The translations under genes and the position numbers were made by a program. A DNA stretch of 64,000 nucleotides from Synergistaceae bacterium (lineage in GTDB: Bacteria; Synergistota; Synergistia; Synergistales; Aminithiophilaceae): assembly GCA_016756725.1 (NCBI GenBank), contig JAESII010000004.1:186001-250000 (forward strand). Direction: 5' to 3'. Under the pieces are notes generated by a model. The model saw only the letters and a list, made by a program, of their open reading frames with translations. It made no database searches and was not told the origin of the DNA. Every line of letters starts with the position of its first letter. Position 1 is the first letter of the stretch. Of the stretch, positions 19,921 through 28,325 are shown piece by piece.

Positions 19921-21216
19921 ATGGCTGTCATCACGGTCATCGAATACAACGGACCCGATCCTCACGAGACCCTGGCCTGGAAGTTCGTCGACGGAAGCGG
20001 CCACTCTGACGAACTGGGCACGTGGACGCAGCTCGTCGTCCGCGAGGCCCAGGAGGCCCTGCTCTTCCGCGACGGCAAGGCCTTTGACCTCTTCGGGCCG
20101 GGCCGGTACACGCTCTCGAGCGACAACATCCCCCTTCTGCGGAACTTCGTCAACCTCCCCTTCGGCGGCAAGTCGCCCTTCAAGGCCGAAGTCTGGTACG
20201 TCAACACCGTCCATTCCCTGGACGTCAAATGGGGCACGACAGGGCCCATCCAGATCCAGGATCCCCGCTGGGGCGTCTTCCTGCCCGTCCGCTCCTACGG
20301 CCAGTTCGGCCTGCGCGTCACCGACAGTCGCAAGTTCCTCGTCAAGCTCGTCGGCTCCGTGCCGTCCTTCGACAGGGAGGCCCTGGTCCGCCACTTCCGG
20401 GGGCTCCTGGTGAGCCGCGTCAAGGATCTCCTTTCGACTTACATCGTCATCGAGAAGAAGAGCGTCTTCGAGCTGAACGCCCACATCAACGAAATCTCGG
20501 CCCATATGGAATCCAGCCTGGCCCCCTCCCTTGCCGCCTACGGACTGGAGCTGGTCAATTTCTTCGTCACCTCCGTCAACGTCCCCGAAGAGGACCCTGC
20601 CGTAAGCCGCCTCAAGTCGGCCCTGGCCCACAGGGCCGAACTGGAGATCCTCGGCACCGACTACCGCCAGCAGCGCTCCTTCGACGTCCTCGACAGGGCC
20701 GCCGGCAACGAGGGAGGCGGCGGGACGATGCAGGCCGCCATGGGCGTCGGCATGGGCTTCGGCATCGGCGGAGCCCTCGGCGGAGCGGCCAAGGAGCTTT
20801 CGGGCCAGCTCAACGCCGGCGAGGGACGTCCCTGCCCCTCCTGCGGGACGGCCAACGCCGCGGGAGCCCTCTTCTGCAGCCGCTGCGGCGAGAGCCTCCA
20901 GAGGGAGAAGGCCGGCCGATGCAGCGCCTGCAACGCTCCCCTCCTCCCGGAAGCCCGCTTCTGTCCCTCCTGCGGCAGAACGCTCAAGCGGTGCGCCTCC
21001 TGCGGCAACGACGTTCCCGACGAGGCCGGACGCTGCCCTGAGTGCGGCGCCCCTCAGCCCCTGCCCTGCCCTCACTGCCAGGCCCCGGTGACGGAGGAGA
21101 TGCGCTTCTGCCCCCGCTGCGGCAAAGCCCTGACCGAAAGCTGCCCCGACTGCGGCACGGCCCTCCCCAGGGAAGGCCGTTTCTGCCCCAACTGCGGCCG
21201 CAAGGTCCGCGACTAA
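19921..21216 (+). CDS. SPFH-domain protein with five C-terminal zinc ribbons
   Basis: ITVIEYNGPDPHETLAWKF...VREAQEALLFRDGKAFDLFGPGRYTL; five CxxC...CxxC modules (CPSCG/CSRCG, CSACN/CPSCG, CASCG/CPECG, CPHCQ/CPRCG, CPDCG/CPNCG). Confidence 0.88.
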   Translation: MAVITVIEYNGPDPHETLAWKFVDGSGHSDELGTWTQLVVREAQEALLFRDGKAFDLFGPGRYTLSSDNIPLLRNFVNLPFGGKSPFKAEVWYVNTVHSLDVKWGTTGPIQIQDPRWGVFLPVRSYGQFGLRVTDSRKFLVKLVGSVPSFDREALVRHFRGLLVSRVKDLLSTYIVIEKKSVFELNAHINEISAHMESSLAPSLAAYGLELVNFFVTSVNVPEEDPAVSRLKSALAHRAELEILGTDYRQQRSFDVLDRAAGNEGGGGTMQAAMGVGMGFGIGGALGGAAKELSGQLNAGEGRPCPSCGTANAAGALFCSRCGESLQREKAGRCSACNAPLLPEARFCPSCGRTLKRCASCGNDVPDEAGRCPECGAPQPLPCPHCQAPVTEEMRFCPRCGKALTESCPDCGTALPREGRFCPNCGRKVRD

Positions 21217-21232
21217 CGAGGAGGTCTCCGCC

Positions 21233-21937
21233 ATGGCCCGTGCCCGCAAGATGAACGTGATCCTCCTTGTCATGACCGTCGTCGTCCTCGCCGCAACGGC
21301 GACGGTCCTTTTCGTGACCCACCCCGCCGAGGCTCGGGAGACCCGGTTCTGGACGACGCTGGGCTTCATCGGCCTGGCCCTTCTGGCCACCTTCGCCCTC
21401 TCGGCCGGCCAGAACGTCCTCCCCCTCGACGGCGGGGCGACGCCTCTGCCTCTCTACATGGGACTGGGCTCGATCGTCTTCGCCTACGACGCCTTCGTCG
21501 TCGCCGTCCCTCTCCTGCTCTGGAAGGGGCTGGACCTTTCGGCGACGACCTATGTGCTGGTCCATATCGTCGGGGTCGCCTTCTTCCTCGTCCTCGCCGG
21601 GGCGGGCCTCATGACCCTGATGGCCTCGAAGGGGCGGGCCGAGGAGAATCGAAGCCAGTCCCTCGACTGGTCCCGCAGAAGCGACGAGGCCGAAGCCCTC
21701 GCCCGGAGGGCCCGGTCAAGAGACGACGGCGAGACGGCCCGGGCCTGGGAGGAGGGAGCCCAGGCGCTGCGCTACGCCGACCCCGTCGGGACAGCCTCCT
21801 CCTTCCCCCTGGAAGAGCGCATCGGCGGGATTCTAACTCGGGCTCTCGGGGCTGATGAAACCGATGAACCCGACCTTGCCCGAGACCTGGAAGAGACGGT
21901 GCGCCAAAGAAATGCCCTGCTTCGGCGGGAAAAATAA
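21233..21937 (+). CDS. Multi-TM membrane protein with cytoplasmic tail, unknown
   Basis: Four predicted TMs then charged tail; tightly follows the SPFH gene. Confidence 0.75.
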   Translation: MARARKMNVILLVMTVVVLAATATVLFVTHPAEARETRFWTTLGFIGLALLATFALSAGQNVLPLDGGATPLPLYMGLGSIVFAYDAFVVAVPLLLWKGLDLSATTYVLVHIVGVAFFLVLAGAGLMTLMASKGRAEENRSQSLDWSRRSDEAEALARRARSRDDGETARAWEEGAQALRYADPVGTASSFPLEERIGGILTRALGADETDEPDLARDLEETVRQRNALLRREK

Positions 21938-21964
21938 CCGATGAAACGCTGAAAGGAGATTCCC

Positions 21965-22582
21965 ATGGACCCCGTCGCGACAAACAGCCCCCGCCAATGC
22001 CGCTCCTGCGGCGCCGAGAATCCGCCCGAATCGGCCTACTGCGCCTACTGCGGCAGCCTGCTGCCGGCCGGTCCGGAAGAGCAAACCGAACCGGCAAGAG
22101 ACGGCACCCCGCCGGACCGTGCCGTCCCCATCGGCGACCGCTTCGGCGCCTCCAGGGCCAGCTTCAAGCGCATCGGCCTGGTCTGGTTTATCCTCCTCTC
22201 CATCATCACCCTGGGCATCTACCCGGCCTGCTGGGTCATTCTGAGGCGCAAGGATTTCAACGCCCTCAACGGGACAGAAAAGATCGCCGACTGGGCGGCC
22301 TTCCTGCCCCTGGGGCTGGTTCTGCTCTTCCTCTTTCTCGGCACGACGCTGACGGAAGGACAGGGGGCAAAGGTCTTCAACCTCTTTTCCTTCGCCGTCT
22401 GGATCTGGCTGGCCTTCAAGATGCGCCGGATCCTGAGGGATCACGTGGCCGCCGTCGCCCCCGATTACGCCGAAAGCAACGTCGCCCCTTCCGCCCTCTG
22501 GACGGTGCTTTTCACCCTTTTTTACATCCAGCATCAGATCAACCGCCTCATCGACGTCGACATCCTGAGACGCAGAAACTGA
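21965..22582 (+). CDS. Zinc-ribbon plus DUF4234-like membrane protein
   Basis: CRSCGAENPPESAYCAYCGS; ILLSIITLGIYPACWVILRRKDFNAL. Confidence 0.78.
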   Translation: MDPVATNSPRQCRSCGAENPPESAYCAYCGSLLPAGPEEQTEPARDGTPPDRAVPIGDRFGASRASFKRIGLVWFILLSIITLGIYPACWVILRRKDFNALNGTEKIADWAAFLPLGLVLLFLFLGTTLTEGQGAKVFNLFSFAVWIWLAFKMRRILRDHVAAVAPDYAESNVAPSALWTVLFTLFYIQHQINRLIDVDILRRRN

Positions 22583-22631
22583 AAGGCGCAAAAAGGAGGC
22601 GGGCTTAAAGCCCGCCTCCTTTTTGCGCCTT
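22583..22631. terminator. 23-bp perfect inverted repeat, bidirectional terminator
   Basis: AAGGCGCAAAAAGGAGGCGGGCT-taa-AGCCCGCCTCCTTTTTGCGCCTT. Confidence 0.85.
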
Positions 22632-22646
22632 AGCCTCAGAAGCCTT

Positions 22647-23132
22647 TCAGTTACCCGAAAGTTCCTGGATGATCTGGTCCGCCAGGACGCGGGAGGCCTC
22701 AAGGACCCCTTCCTGGCCCGTGTCGCTGGCCGTCTCGAAACCCAGGAGAGCCACGCCGCTTTCGACGTCGACGAGACGGGCCGCCAGGGTGTAGAGCCCG
22801 CCGGCGGCGTTGACGGAACCGACGATGACGTAGCGGGCGCCGAGATAGTGGCCCACCTTGACAGCCGTAGCATCGTCGACGAGGCCCGAGAGGCTGAGCC
22901 GGTGTTCGGCGGCCACGGCGGCCACCTGCCCCTTCTCGACGACGATCCAGTCCGGCTCTTCGGCGAGGCGGCCCCGAAGCTGTTCCGCAACGGCACCGCC
23001 CAGGAAGAGGGGGCAGCCGACGGTGCGGAAATCGGTGACGGCCAGGGTCATTTCGGCCAGAGCCGGACCGGCCGCAAGGACCAGAAGGGCCAGAGCCGCC
23101 ACGATCATGGCCGCAGGCCTGCGTTTTCTCAC
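22647..23132 (-). CDS. Exported CsgG-like protein
   Basis: Signal peptide; LAVTDFRTVGCPLFLGGAVAEQLRGRL...VVEKGQVAAV...LSLSG...ARYVIVGSVN...ARLVDVESG. Confidence 0.75.
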   Translation of the reverse strand: MRKRRPAAMIVAALALLVLAAGPALAEMTLAVTDFRTVGCPLFLGGAVAEQLRGRLAEEPDWIVVEKGQVAAVAAEHRLSLSGLVDDATAVKVGHYLGARYVIVGSVNAAGGLYTLAARLVDVESGVALLGFETASDTGQEGVLEASRVLADQIIQELSGN

Positions 23133-23183
23133 CGTTTCTTCCTCCCCTCGCGCCCCGTCAAAGACGGGGCGTCAGATTTCTGC

Positions 23184-23921
23184 TCAGGCGAAAAGGGCAC
23201 CGATGAGCCGGGCCACGCCGTCGACCTGGGCCTGGAGCCTGGCCACGGCGTCACGGAGTCCCTGGACCTCGCCGTCGACGAAGATCTTGCCCGAGGCGAA
23301 GGAGAGCTCGGCCAGAACTTCCTTGGCCTTGGCCGTCTCCTCCTCGTTGTGGAAGGCCCGGGCCTTGTGGAAGCGGAGGACGTCGCGGAGCTTGGTCTTT
23401 CCGGCCAGAAGGCCCTTGCCGTCGCGGACGAGAAGCTGATCCGTGACGAGATCCCGGCCCAGACGCTCCTCCATCCAGAGGATGACTTTCGAGTCTCCTC
23501 CGATACCGGCATGGTAGGCCATTTCCGAAGCCGCCAGAGTACGCAGCTTCTCGGCGTCGCCCCAGAAGCTCACCATCCGGTCAAAGCCCTTGTCGAGAAC
23601 CTCCGTCATCAGGGCCTTGCCCTTTTCGTACTCCCCGGTGCGGAGGTAGCTGGCACCGACGAGAAAGGCCAGGTCGGCGTTATCGGCCGTCACCTGGGCC
23701 ACCAGGGCCTCGGCGTCAAGGAGGTTCTGCCCCTCCAGATAGCCCTTGGCCAGGAACACGGTCAAGGCCTTTTCGGTCTGCTTGGCCGTCTGCGCGCTGG
23801 ACGACGAACCGCCGTCTCCTCCTCCGCCGCCGCCTCAGCCGAAGGCCGTCGCCGCGACAAGCAGGAAGGCCAGGGCCGTCAGGGCTGCGAGGACAGTCCC
23901 TTTCTGCGATGATCGTTTCAT
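23184..23921 (-). CDS. Exported TPR-like protein with in-frame TGA at codon 29 (lipobox Cys position)
   Basis: ATG 23921: MKRSSQKGTVLAALTALAFLLVAATAFG-TGA-GGGGGGDGGSSSSAQTAKQTEKALTVFLAKGYLEGQNLLDAEALVAQVTADNADLAFLVGASYLRTGEYEKGK; no other stop in this frame until 23184. Confidence 0.65.
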
Positions 23922-23963
23922 GTCTCCTCTCTCCTTTCCTCTTGCGCGAGTGAATCCTCGACG

Positions 23964-25136
23964 CTACTGGAGCAGCTCCGCCAGTTTCTCCGCCAGGGAG
24001 GGATCCAGACCTTTCAGGACCTCCCGTTCCTCTTCCGCCCCCTTGCGGTTTCCCCTCAGGTATTGGGCCATGGCGAGGAGAAAGCGCACCTGGGCGTTTT
24101 CCGGTTCCTGATCTCGCGCCGGCAGGAGAACGCCGACGGCATCCTCGGCCGCGCCGACTTCGATGAGCAGCTGTCCCAGGGACAGGTAGGCCGGAATGTA
24201 GCTCCCGTCGGCCTCGATGGCCGCGACGAGAAGGTCGACGGCCTCATCGAGGCGCCTGCGGTTCTTGAAGGCCTGGCCCTTGAGGAAGAGAGCCTCGGCC
24301 AGGCGGGGGTTGAGCTCCAGGGCGCGGTCCAGAGCGGGCGTGGCCTTGTGGTCGTCACCCATCATGAAGTAGGCCTTCCCCACGAGGAGATGCGCCTCGG
24401 CAAAGGAGGGGTCCCAGGTGACGGCCTGCTGGGCCGCCAGAAGGCTGTCGTTGTAGCGCCCCGCCTGATAGTAGACGCCGGCCACGATGAAGCGCAGCAG
24501 CCCGTCCTTGGGGTTGAGCCTGGTCATCCTCTCCCAGTGGGGCAAGGACCGCCGATAGTCGCCCAGATTGTAGTAGCCCAGGGCCTCGTAAAGGTAGTAG
24601 CGGTAGTCGTCCATGGGGGCTCCTTCCGTCGGGGCCCCGCCGCTGAAGAAGGCGATCATCTCGGCGGCCAGGTTTTTCGTCGCCAGCGTCACGCCCTGTT
24701 CGCCGTCGCGGGAGGTCTGCTCGAAGCTCTTGAGGACCGCCCCCGATTCGACGTCGACGAGGCGGGCCGTGAGGACCAGAAGGGAGCCGAAGCGGCTCAC
24801 GGCGCCGAGGACGAAATAGCGGGCCCCCACGAGGCGGCCGGCCTTGACGGCCGTCTCGGTGGGGACGACGCCGGAGAGGGCCAGCTTCTGCTGGTTCGCC
24901 ACGGCGCCGAGCTGGCTCCGCTCGACGACGGTCACCTCCCGGGTGCCGATCAGTTCGGTGCCGAGGATCTCGCTGACCGAAGAGCCCAAAAAGAGGCTCG
25001 ACCCCTGGGAGAGGAAGGGGTTGACCGCCACGGTCAGAGCCGCCTCGGCCGCAGGGGCCGGGGCCAGGAAAAGGAGCAGGGCAACGAGAGTGGCCGCAAG
25101 GGCTTTCAGAACCCTCCCTCCTCTCGGGATCATCAC
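23964..25136 (-). CDS. Exported CsgG-like domain plus TPR repeats
   Basis: LTVAVNPFLSQGSSLFLGSSVSEIL...VVERSQLGAVANQQKLALSG...ARLVDVESG; TPRs YYNLGDYRRSLPHWERMTRLNPKD, GDDHKATPALDRALELNPRLAEALF. Confidence 0.85.
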   Translation of the reverse strand: MMIPRGGRVLKALAATLVALLLFLAPAPAAEAALTVAVNPFLSQGSSLFLGSSVSEILGTELIGTREVTVVERSQLGAVANQQKLALSGVVPTETAVKAGRLVGARYFVLGAVSRFGSLLVLTARLVDVESGAVLKSFEQTSRDGEQGVTLATKNLAAEMIAFFSGGAPTEGAPMDDYRYYLYEALGYYNLGDYRRSLPHWERMTRLNPKDGLLRFIVAGVYYQAGRYNDSLLAAQQAVTWDPSFAEAHLLVGKAYFMMGDDHKATPALDRALELNPRLAEALFLKGQAFKNRRRLDEAVDLLVAAIEADGSYIPAYLSLGQLLIEVGAAEDAVGVLLPARDQEPENAQVRFLLAMAQYLRGNRKGAEEEREVLKGLDPSLAEKLAELLQ

Positions 25137-25143
25137 GAGGGGA

Positions 25144-25860
25144 CTACCGGGGCCCTTCCTGCCAGCGGTGGGTCATGGCGTCGTAGACGTAGATCTTCTC
25201 GGCGCTGTAGATCGAGACCTTATAGGGCTCGACGATGGCCGCCTGAGGCACGATCCCCTCCTTCACCACCCACTGGCGCACCGTCGTGTCGTAGAGGATG
25301 GCGTCCTTCTCGTCCCAGGCCACGGCGAGGTTGTCGCCGAGCTGGGCCTGCCTTACGGCGAAGTTGCCCGCCGTCTGCCAGGCCTTGAGAAGGGGGTCGT
25401 AGACGACAAAGCCCTCGGTGCAGGTCATGGCCGCCATGTTGCGCGAAAGGAGAGGACCTTTGATCTTGCCCGGCAGGGCCTCGCTCACCACCCACCGCCG
25501 GTCGCGGCTGTCGTAGACGGCAGCGCGGCCCGGCTCCCAGGCCAGGGCCAGCTCGTCCGAGAGCAGACCGGAAAGAGGAGCGAAGCCGTCCTGGGACATC
25601 CACTGGTGGACGCGGATGTCGTAGACCCAGACGGAACGGTCGTTCCAGACGAGAGCGAGGTTGTTGTGGGTCCGGTGACCCTTGGGATAGAAGTCGTTGA
25701 GGATCGATGGCTGGCCCAGGGTCGGGTCATCGACGCGCACCGTGACGCGGTCGACGAAAAGCCGCACTTCGGCCACGACGGGCTGGGGCAGGGAAAGGAT
25801 CAGAATCGCCGTCACCACGGCAAAGAAAAGACACACAGAAGGCTTTCTCACCGTTCTCAC
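25144..25860 (-). CDS. Exported repeat protein (five VYDxxxxxW-type repeats), unknown
   Basis: VWVYDIRVHQWM, AAVYDSRDRRWV, FVVYDPLLKAWQ, AILYDTTVRQWV, IYVYDAMTHRWQ. Confidence 0.75.
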   Translation of the reverse strand: MRTVRKPSVCLFFAVVTAILILSLPQPVVAEVRLFVDRVTVRVDDPTLGQPSILNDFYPKGHRTHNNLALVWNDRSVWVYDIRVHQWMSQDGFAPLSGLLSDELALAWEPGRAAVYDSRDRRWVVSEALPGKIKGPLLSRNMAAMTCTEGFVVYDPLLKAWQTAGNFAVRQAQLGDNLAVAWDEKDAILYDTTVRQWVVKEGIVPQAAIVEPYKVSIYSAEKIYVYDAMTHRWQEGPR

Positions 25861-25913
25861 CCTTTCTTGATCTGGAGGAAGCTGACGATCCCGGACGAAG
25901 GCGCCGGGGAGAT

Positions 25914-26741
25914 TCAGGACCGTTTGAGCCGGATTCTTTCCCCGTCGATGCCCTCCAGGGAGAGGGCACTCTCCGTCTTGAGCAGGGCCTGGGCCAGATC
26001 CTGGGCGCTCCCGGGGAAGGTGACGGCCACGACGGCGACGCCGCCGGAGAAGCGGGAAAGCCTCGCTCCCGTCGCTCCCGCGCGGGTGCAGCTCTCGACG
26101 ACGGCGTGGGCCTCGACGAAGGACCGGAGCCCCGACACCTCGACGGTGAAGCCCTTCGCCTCGGCCGGAGCGGCTTCGGCCGGGGCGCCGTCGATCATGC
26201 GCTTCGCGGCGAGGCGCGTTGCCGCCTCGAGGGCCTTCTGGCCCGCCTCGGCGGCGGTGTAGCCCACCTCTTTGGCCGTCGTCGTGTCGGCGTAGATCTG
26301 GCGGCCGCTTGAGCCGAGACAGGCCGTCAGGGCCAGGTCGGCCGTGGCCGTGAAGAGGCCGAACTCGTTGCGCACCGGCGCGGGCACCGCGGCCCGTCCC
26401 GAAAGGAGGACATCGAAGCCGAAGGAACGGCTCAGCTCCAGGATGGCCTCGACATTTCCGTCAAGGGCCAGGGCGGCGGCCTTGGCCTGACGGATCCGCT
26501 CGAGCTGCTTCTGGTCGACGGCGCGGAAGCCTCCGTCGAGGAGGGAACGGATGAGGATCGATTCGGCCGTCAAACCGTGCTGGGCCGACGAGGCCCGGAC
26601 GAGGACGGCGATGCTTCGGTTCCTGGGCAGGGCCGATTCTGCCCCCCAGGAGGCATGGCCGCTCAGAAGCAGCAGGGCAAAAAGCGCCGCAAGGCCGAGG
26701 GGCAACGGGAGAAGGCGCCGGAAAAAGGCCATGGCCGCCAC
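25914..26741 (-). CDS. Exported CsgG/LpoB-like protein
   Basis: Signal peptide; SIAVLVRASS...AESILIRSLLDGGFRAVDQKQLERIRQAK...SFGFDVLLSGRAAV. Confidence 0.6.
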   Translation of the reverse strand: MAAMAFFRRLLPLPLGLAALFALLLLSGHASWGAESALPRNRSIAVLVRASSAQHGLTAESILIRSLLDGGFRAVDQKQLERIRQAKAAALALDGNVEAILELSRSFGFDVLLSGRAAVPAPVRNEFGLFTATADLALTACLGSSGRQIYADTTTAKEVGYTAAEAGQKALEAATRLAAKRMIDGAPAEAAPAEAKGFTVEVSGLRSFVEAHAVVESCTRAGATGARLSRFSGGVAVVAVTFPGSAQDLAQALLKTESALSLEGIDGERIRLKRS

Positions 26742-27188
26742 CTACCTCACCGTGGCATCAAAGAGGACGCACTCGTCGAAGAGCCGTTCCAGGGGGAGGG
26801 TGACGCCGAGGACGTAACGGTCCCCCTCGACGGCGGCATAGTCGACATGGCCCTCGACGACCCTCCCCGAGACTTCGATGGACCGGAGCCGCTCGGGCAG
26901 GCCGTAGCGGATCTCGTAGAGGAGGAGGAGGAGCTTCCGCTGCGCGTCGAGGGCCGCTCCCCGTCGCGCCAGGAGCCTGGACTGAGGCGCCCCGTCCTTG
27001 ACGAGGGCCGAACCCTCGACGGAGACGGACCGTCCCGCCCAGTCGACGTGACCGAACCGGAAGGCCTGGATTCCCTCGACGGCGCCGTTGTTGCGCCAGA
27101 TCCGGTCCAGATCGGCCTCGGAGAGGGCCTCCGAAGGAAAAGCGGCGAAAAGCAGGCCGACACAAAGAAGCAGGCCCAGCCGCCTCAT
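26742..27188 (-). CDS. Exported LPP20-like protein
   Basis: Signal peptide; SRLLARRGAALDAQRKLLLLLYEIRYGL. Confidence 0.6.
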   Translation of the reverse strand: MRRLGLLLCVGLLFAAFPSEALSEADLDRIWRNNGAVEGIQAFRFGHVDWAGRSVSVEGSALVKDGAPQSRLLARRGAALDAQRKLLLLLYEIRYGLPERLRSIEVSGRVVEGHVDYAAVEGDRYVLGVTLPLERLFDECVLFDATVR

Positions 27189-28321
27189 TCGAGCCGCTTC
27201 CCCTCGACGGTGCTGGCTGTCAGGCCCGTCACCTCGACGGAGAGCCTCTCCAGTTCCAGGGCCAGAGCCTCGGCCGTCTTTTCGGTGACCACATCCAATT
27301 CGACCTTGCCGCCGCCGAAGGCCCTCTGGTAGACGGCGACGACGCCATCGGTCCCCTCAAGGGCCTCCTTGAGAACCCGGACCTGGCTGAAGGAGACCTT
27401 ATCGACGACGACCTTGACCGTCCTTCCCGGCATGGCCCCGGCCGAGCCGCTCACCAGGGCATAGGCCACCTTGTTGACCAGAGCCGAAGCGGCCTGGGGA
27501 GCCGTCTTTTTGAAGGCCTTGACGGCCCCGTCCTGGGCGGACGTCCCCTTGTCCCGGGCCTCGAAAACCTCTGTTCCCAGCACGTAGGCCGTCTGGGCGA
27601 TGACGGCCTTGAGCTGGACCTGGGAGCGGACGCCGAAAAGGGTGACTCCCTCGATCTTCTGCCGGGTGTAGGCCACGCCCTGGGCCTTGCCGTAGATGAG
27701 GACGTCGGCCCGGAAGGTCTGGGCCAGCTCCTGCAGTTTCGCGACATCTCCCGTCTCCCGGGCCAGGTCGAGCTGCCGCTTGTCGAGGGTGCCGGCCTGG
27801 CCGGGATCGACGAGAAGATAGCCGGCCCGCTCGAAGACCTGAAGCACCTCGCCCTCGACGGTGGAGAGGAAGGGCCTCTCCCCCTCGATGGCCTCATCGA
27901 CGAGGACCATGACGCGGGGATTGCCCAAAGCGTCGATGACGACGGGCCCCAGAACGCCGTCGAGGGCGCCGGTGGCGACGACGCAGTCGGCCTCGATGGT
28001 CAGGATGCCGTCCTCCTCTCTCTCGGAAAGGACCGTGAAAGAAGTCACGATCCCTTGAGCCTGAGAGAAGACCTTGTCCCGGATGACCTCGAAGTCCTTC
28101 ATTTCCGTGATGCCCTGCACGTAGGCGCCAAGGCCCTTCTCCAGGGCGTCCCGGTAGGCCTGACGCCTGGCCTCCTCCCGGGCCCGGTTCAGATCGCCGT
28201 TCTCGACGGCGGCCATGCCCTCGGCGACGACGCGGATCGTCTCGTCGGCACCGGCGACAAGGGGACAGAGCAGGACGGCCATGACGACGATCAGGGCCGA
28301 AAGACGGCCGAGCCCCTTCAC
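27185..28321 (-). CDS. Exported FlgT-N-like protein
   Basis: Signal peptide; REEARRQAYRDALEKGLGAYVQGITEMKDFEVIRDKVFSQAQGIVTSFTVLSERE. Confidence 0.65.
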   Translation of the reverse strand: MKGLGRLSALIVVMAVLLCPLVAGADETIRVVAEGMAAVENGDLNRAREEARRQAYRDALEKGLGAYVQGITEMKDFEVIRDKVFSQAQGIVTSFTVLSEREEDGILTIEADCVVATGALDGVLGPVVIDALGNPRVMVLVDEAIEGERPFLSTVEGEVLQVFERAGYLLVDPGQAGTLDKRQLDLARETGDVAKLQELAQTFRADVLIYGKAQGVAYTRQKIEGVTLFGVRSQVQLKAVIAQTAYVLGTEVFEARDKGTSAQDGAVKAFKKTAPQAASALVNKVAYALVSGSAGAMPGRTVKVVVDKVSFSQVRVLKEALEGTDGVVAVYQRAFGGGKVELDVVTEKTAEALALELERLSVEVTGLTASTVEGKRLE

Positions 28322-28325
28322 GACG

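Noticed and set aside
26747-27165. Alternative-frame minus ORFs overlapping 26742-27188
   Set aside because: Ser/Arg/Pro-rich frameshadows; the 26742-27188 frame has a signal peptide and conserved-looking motif
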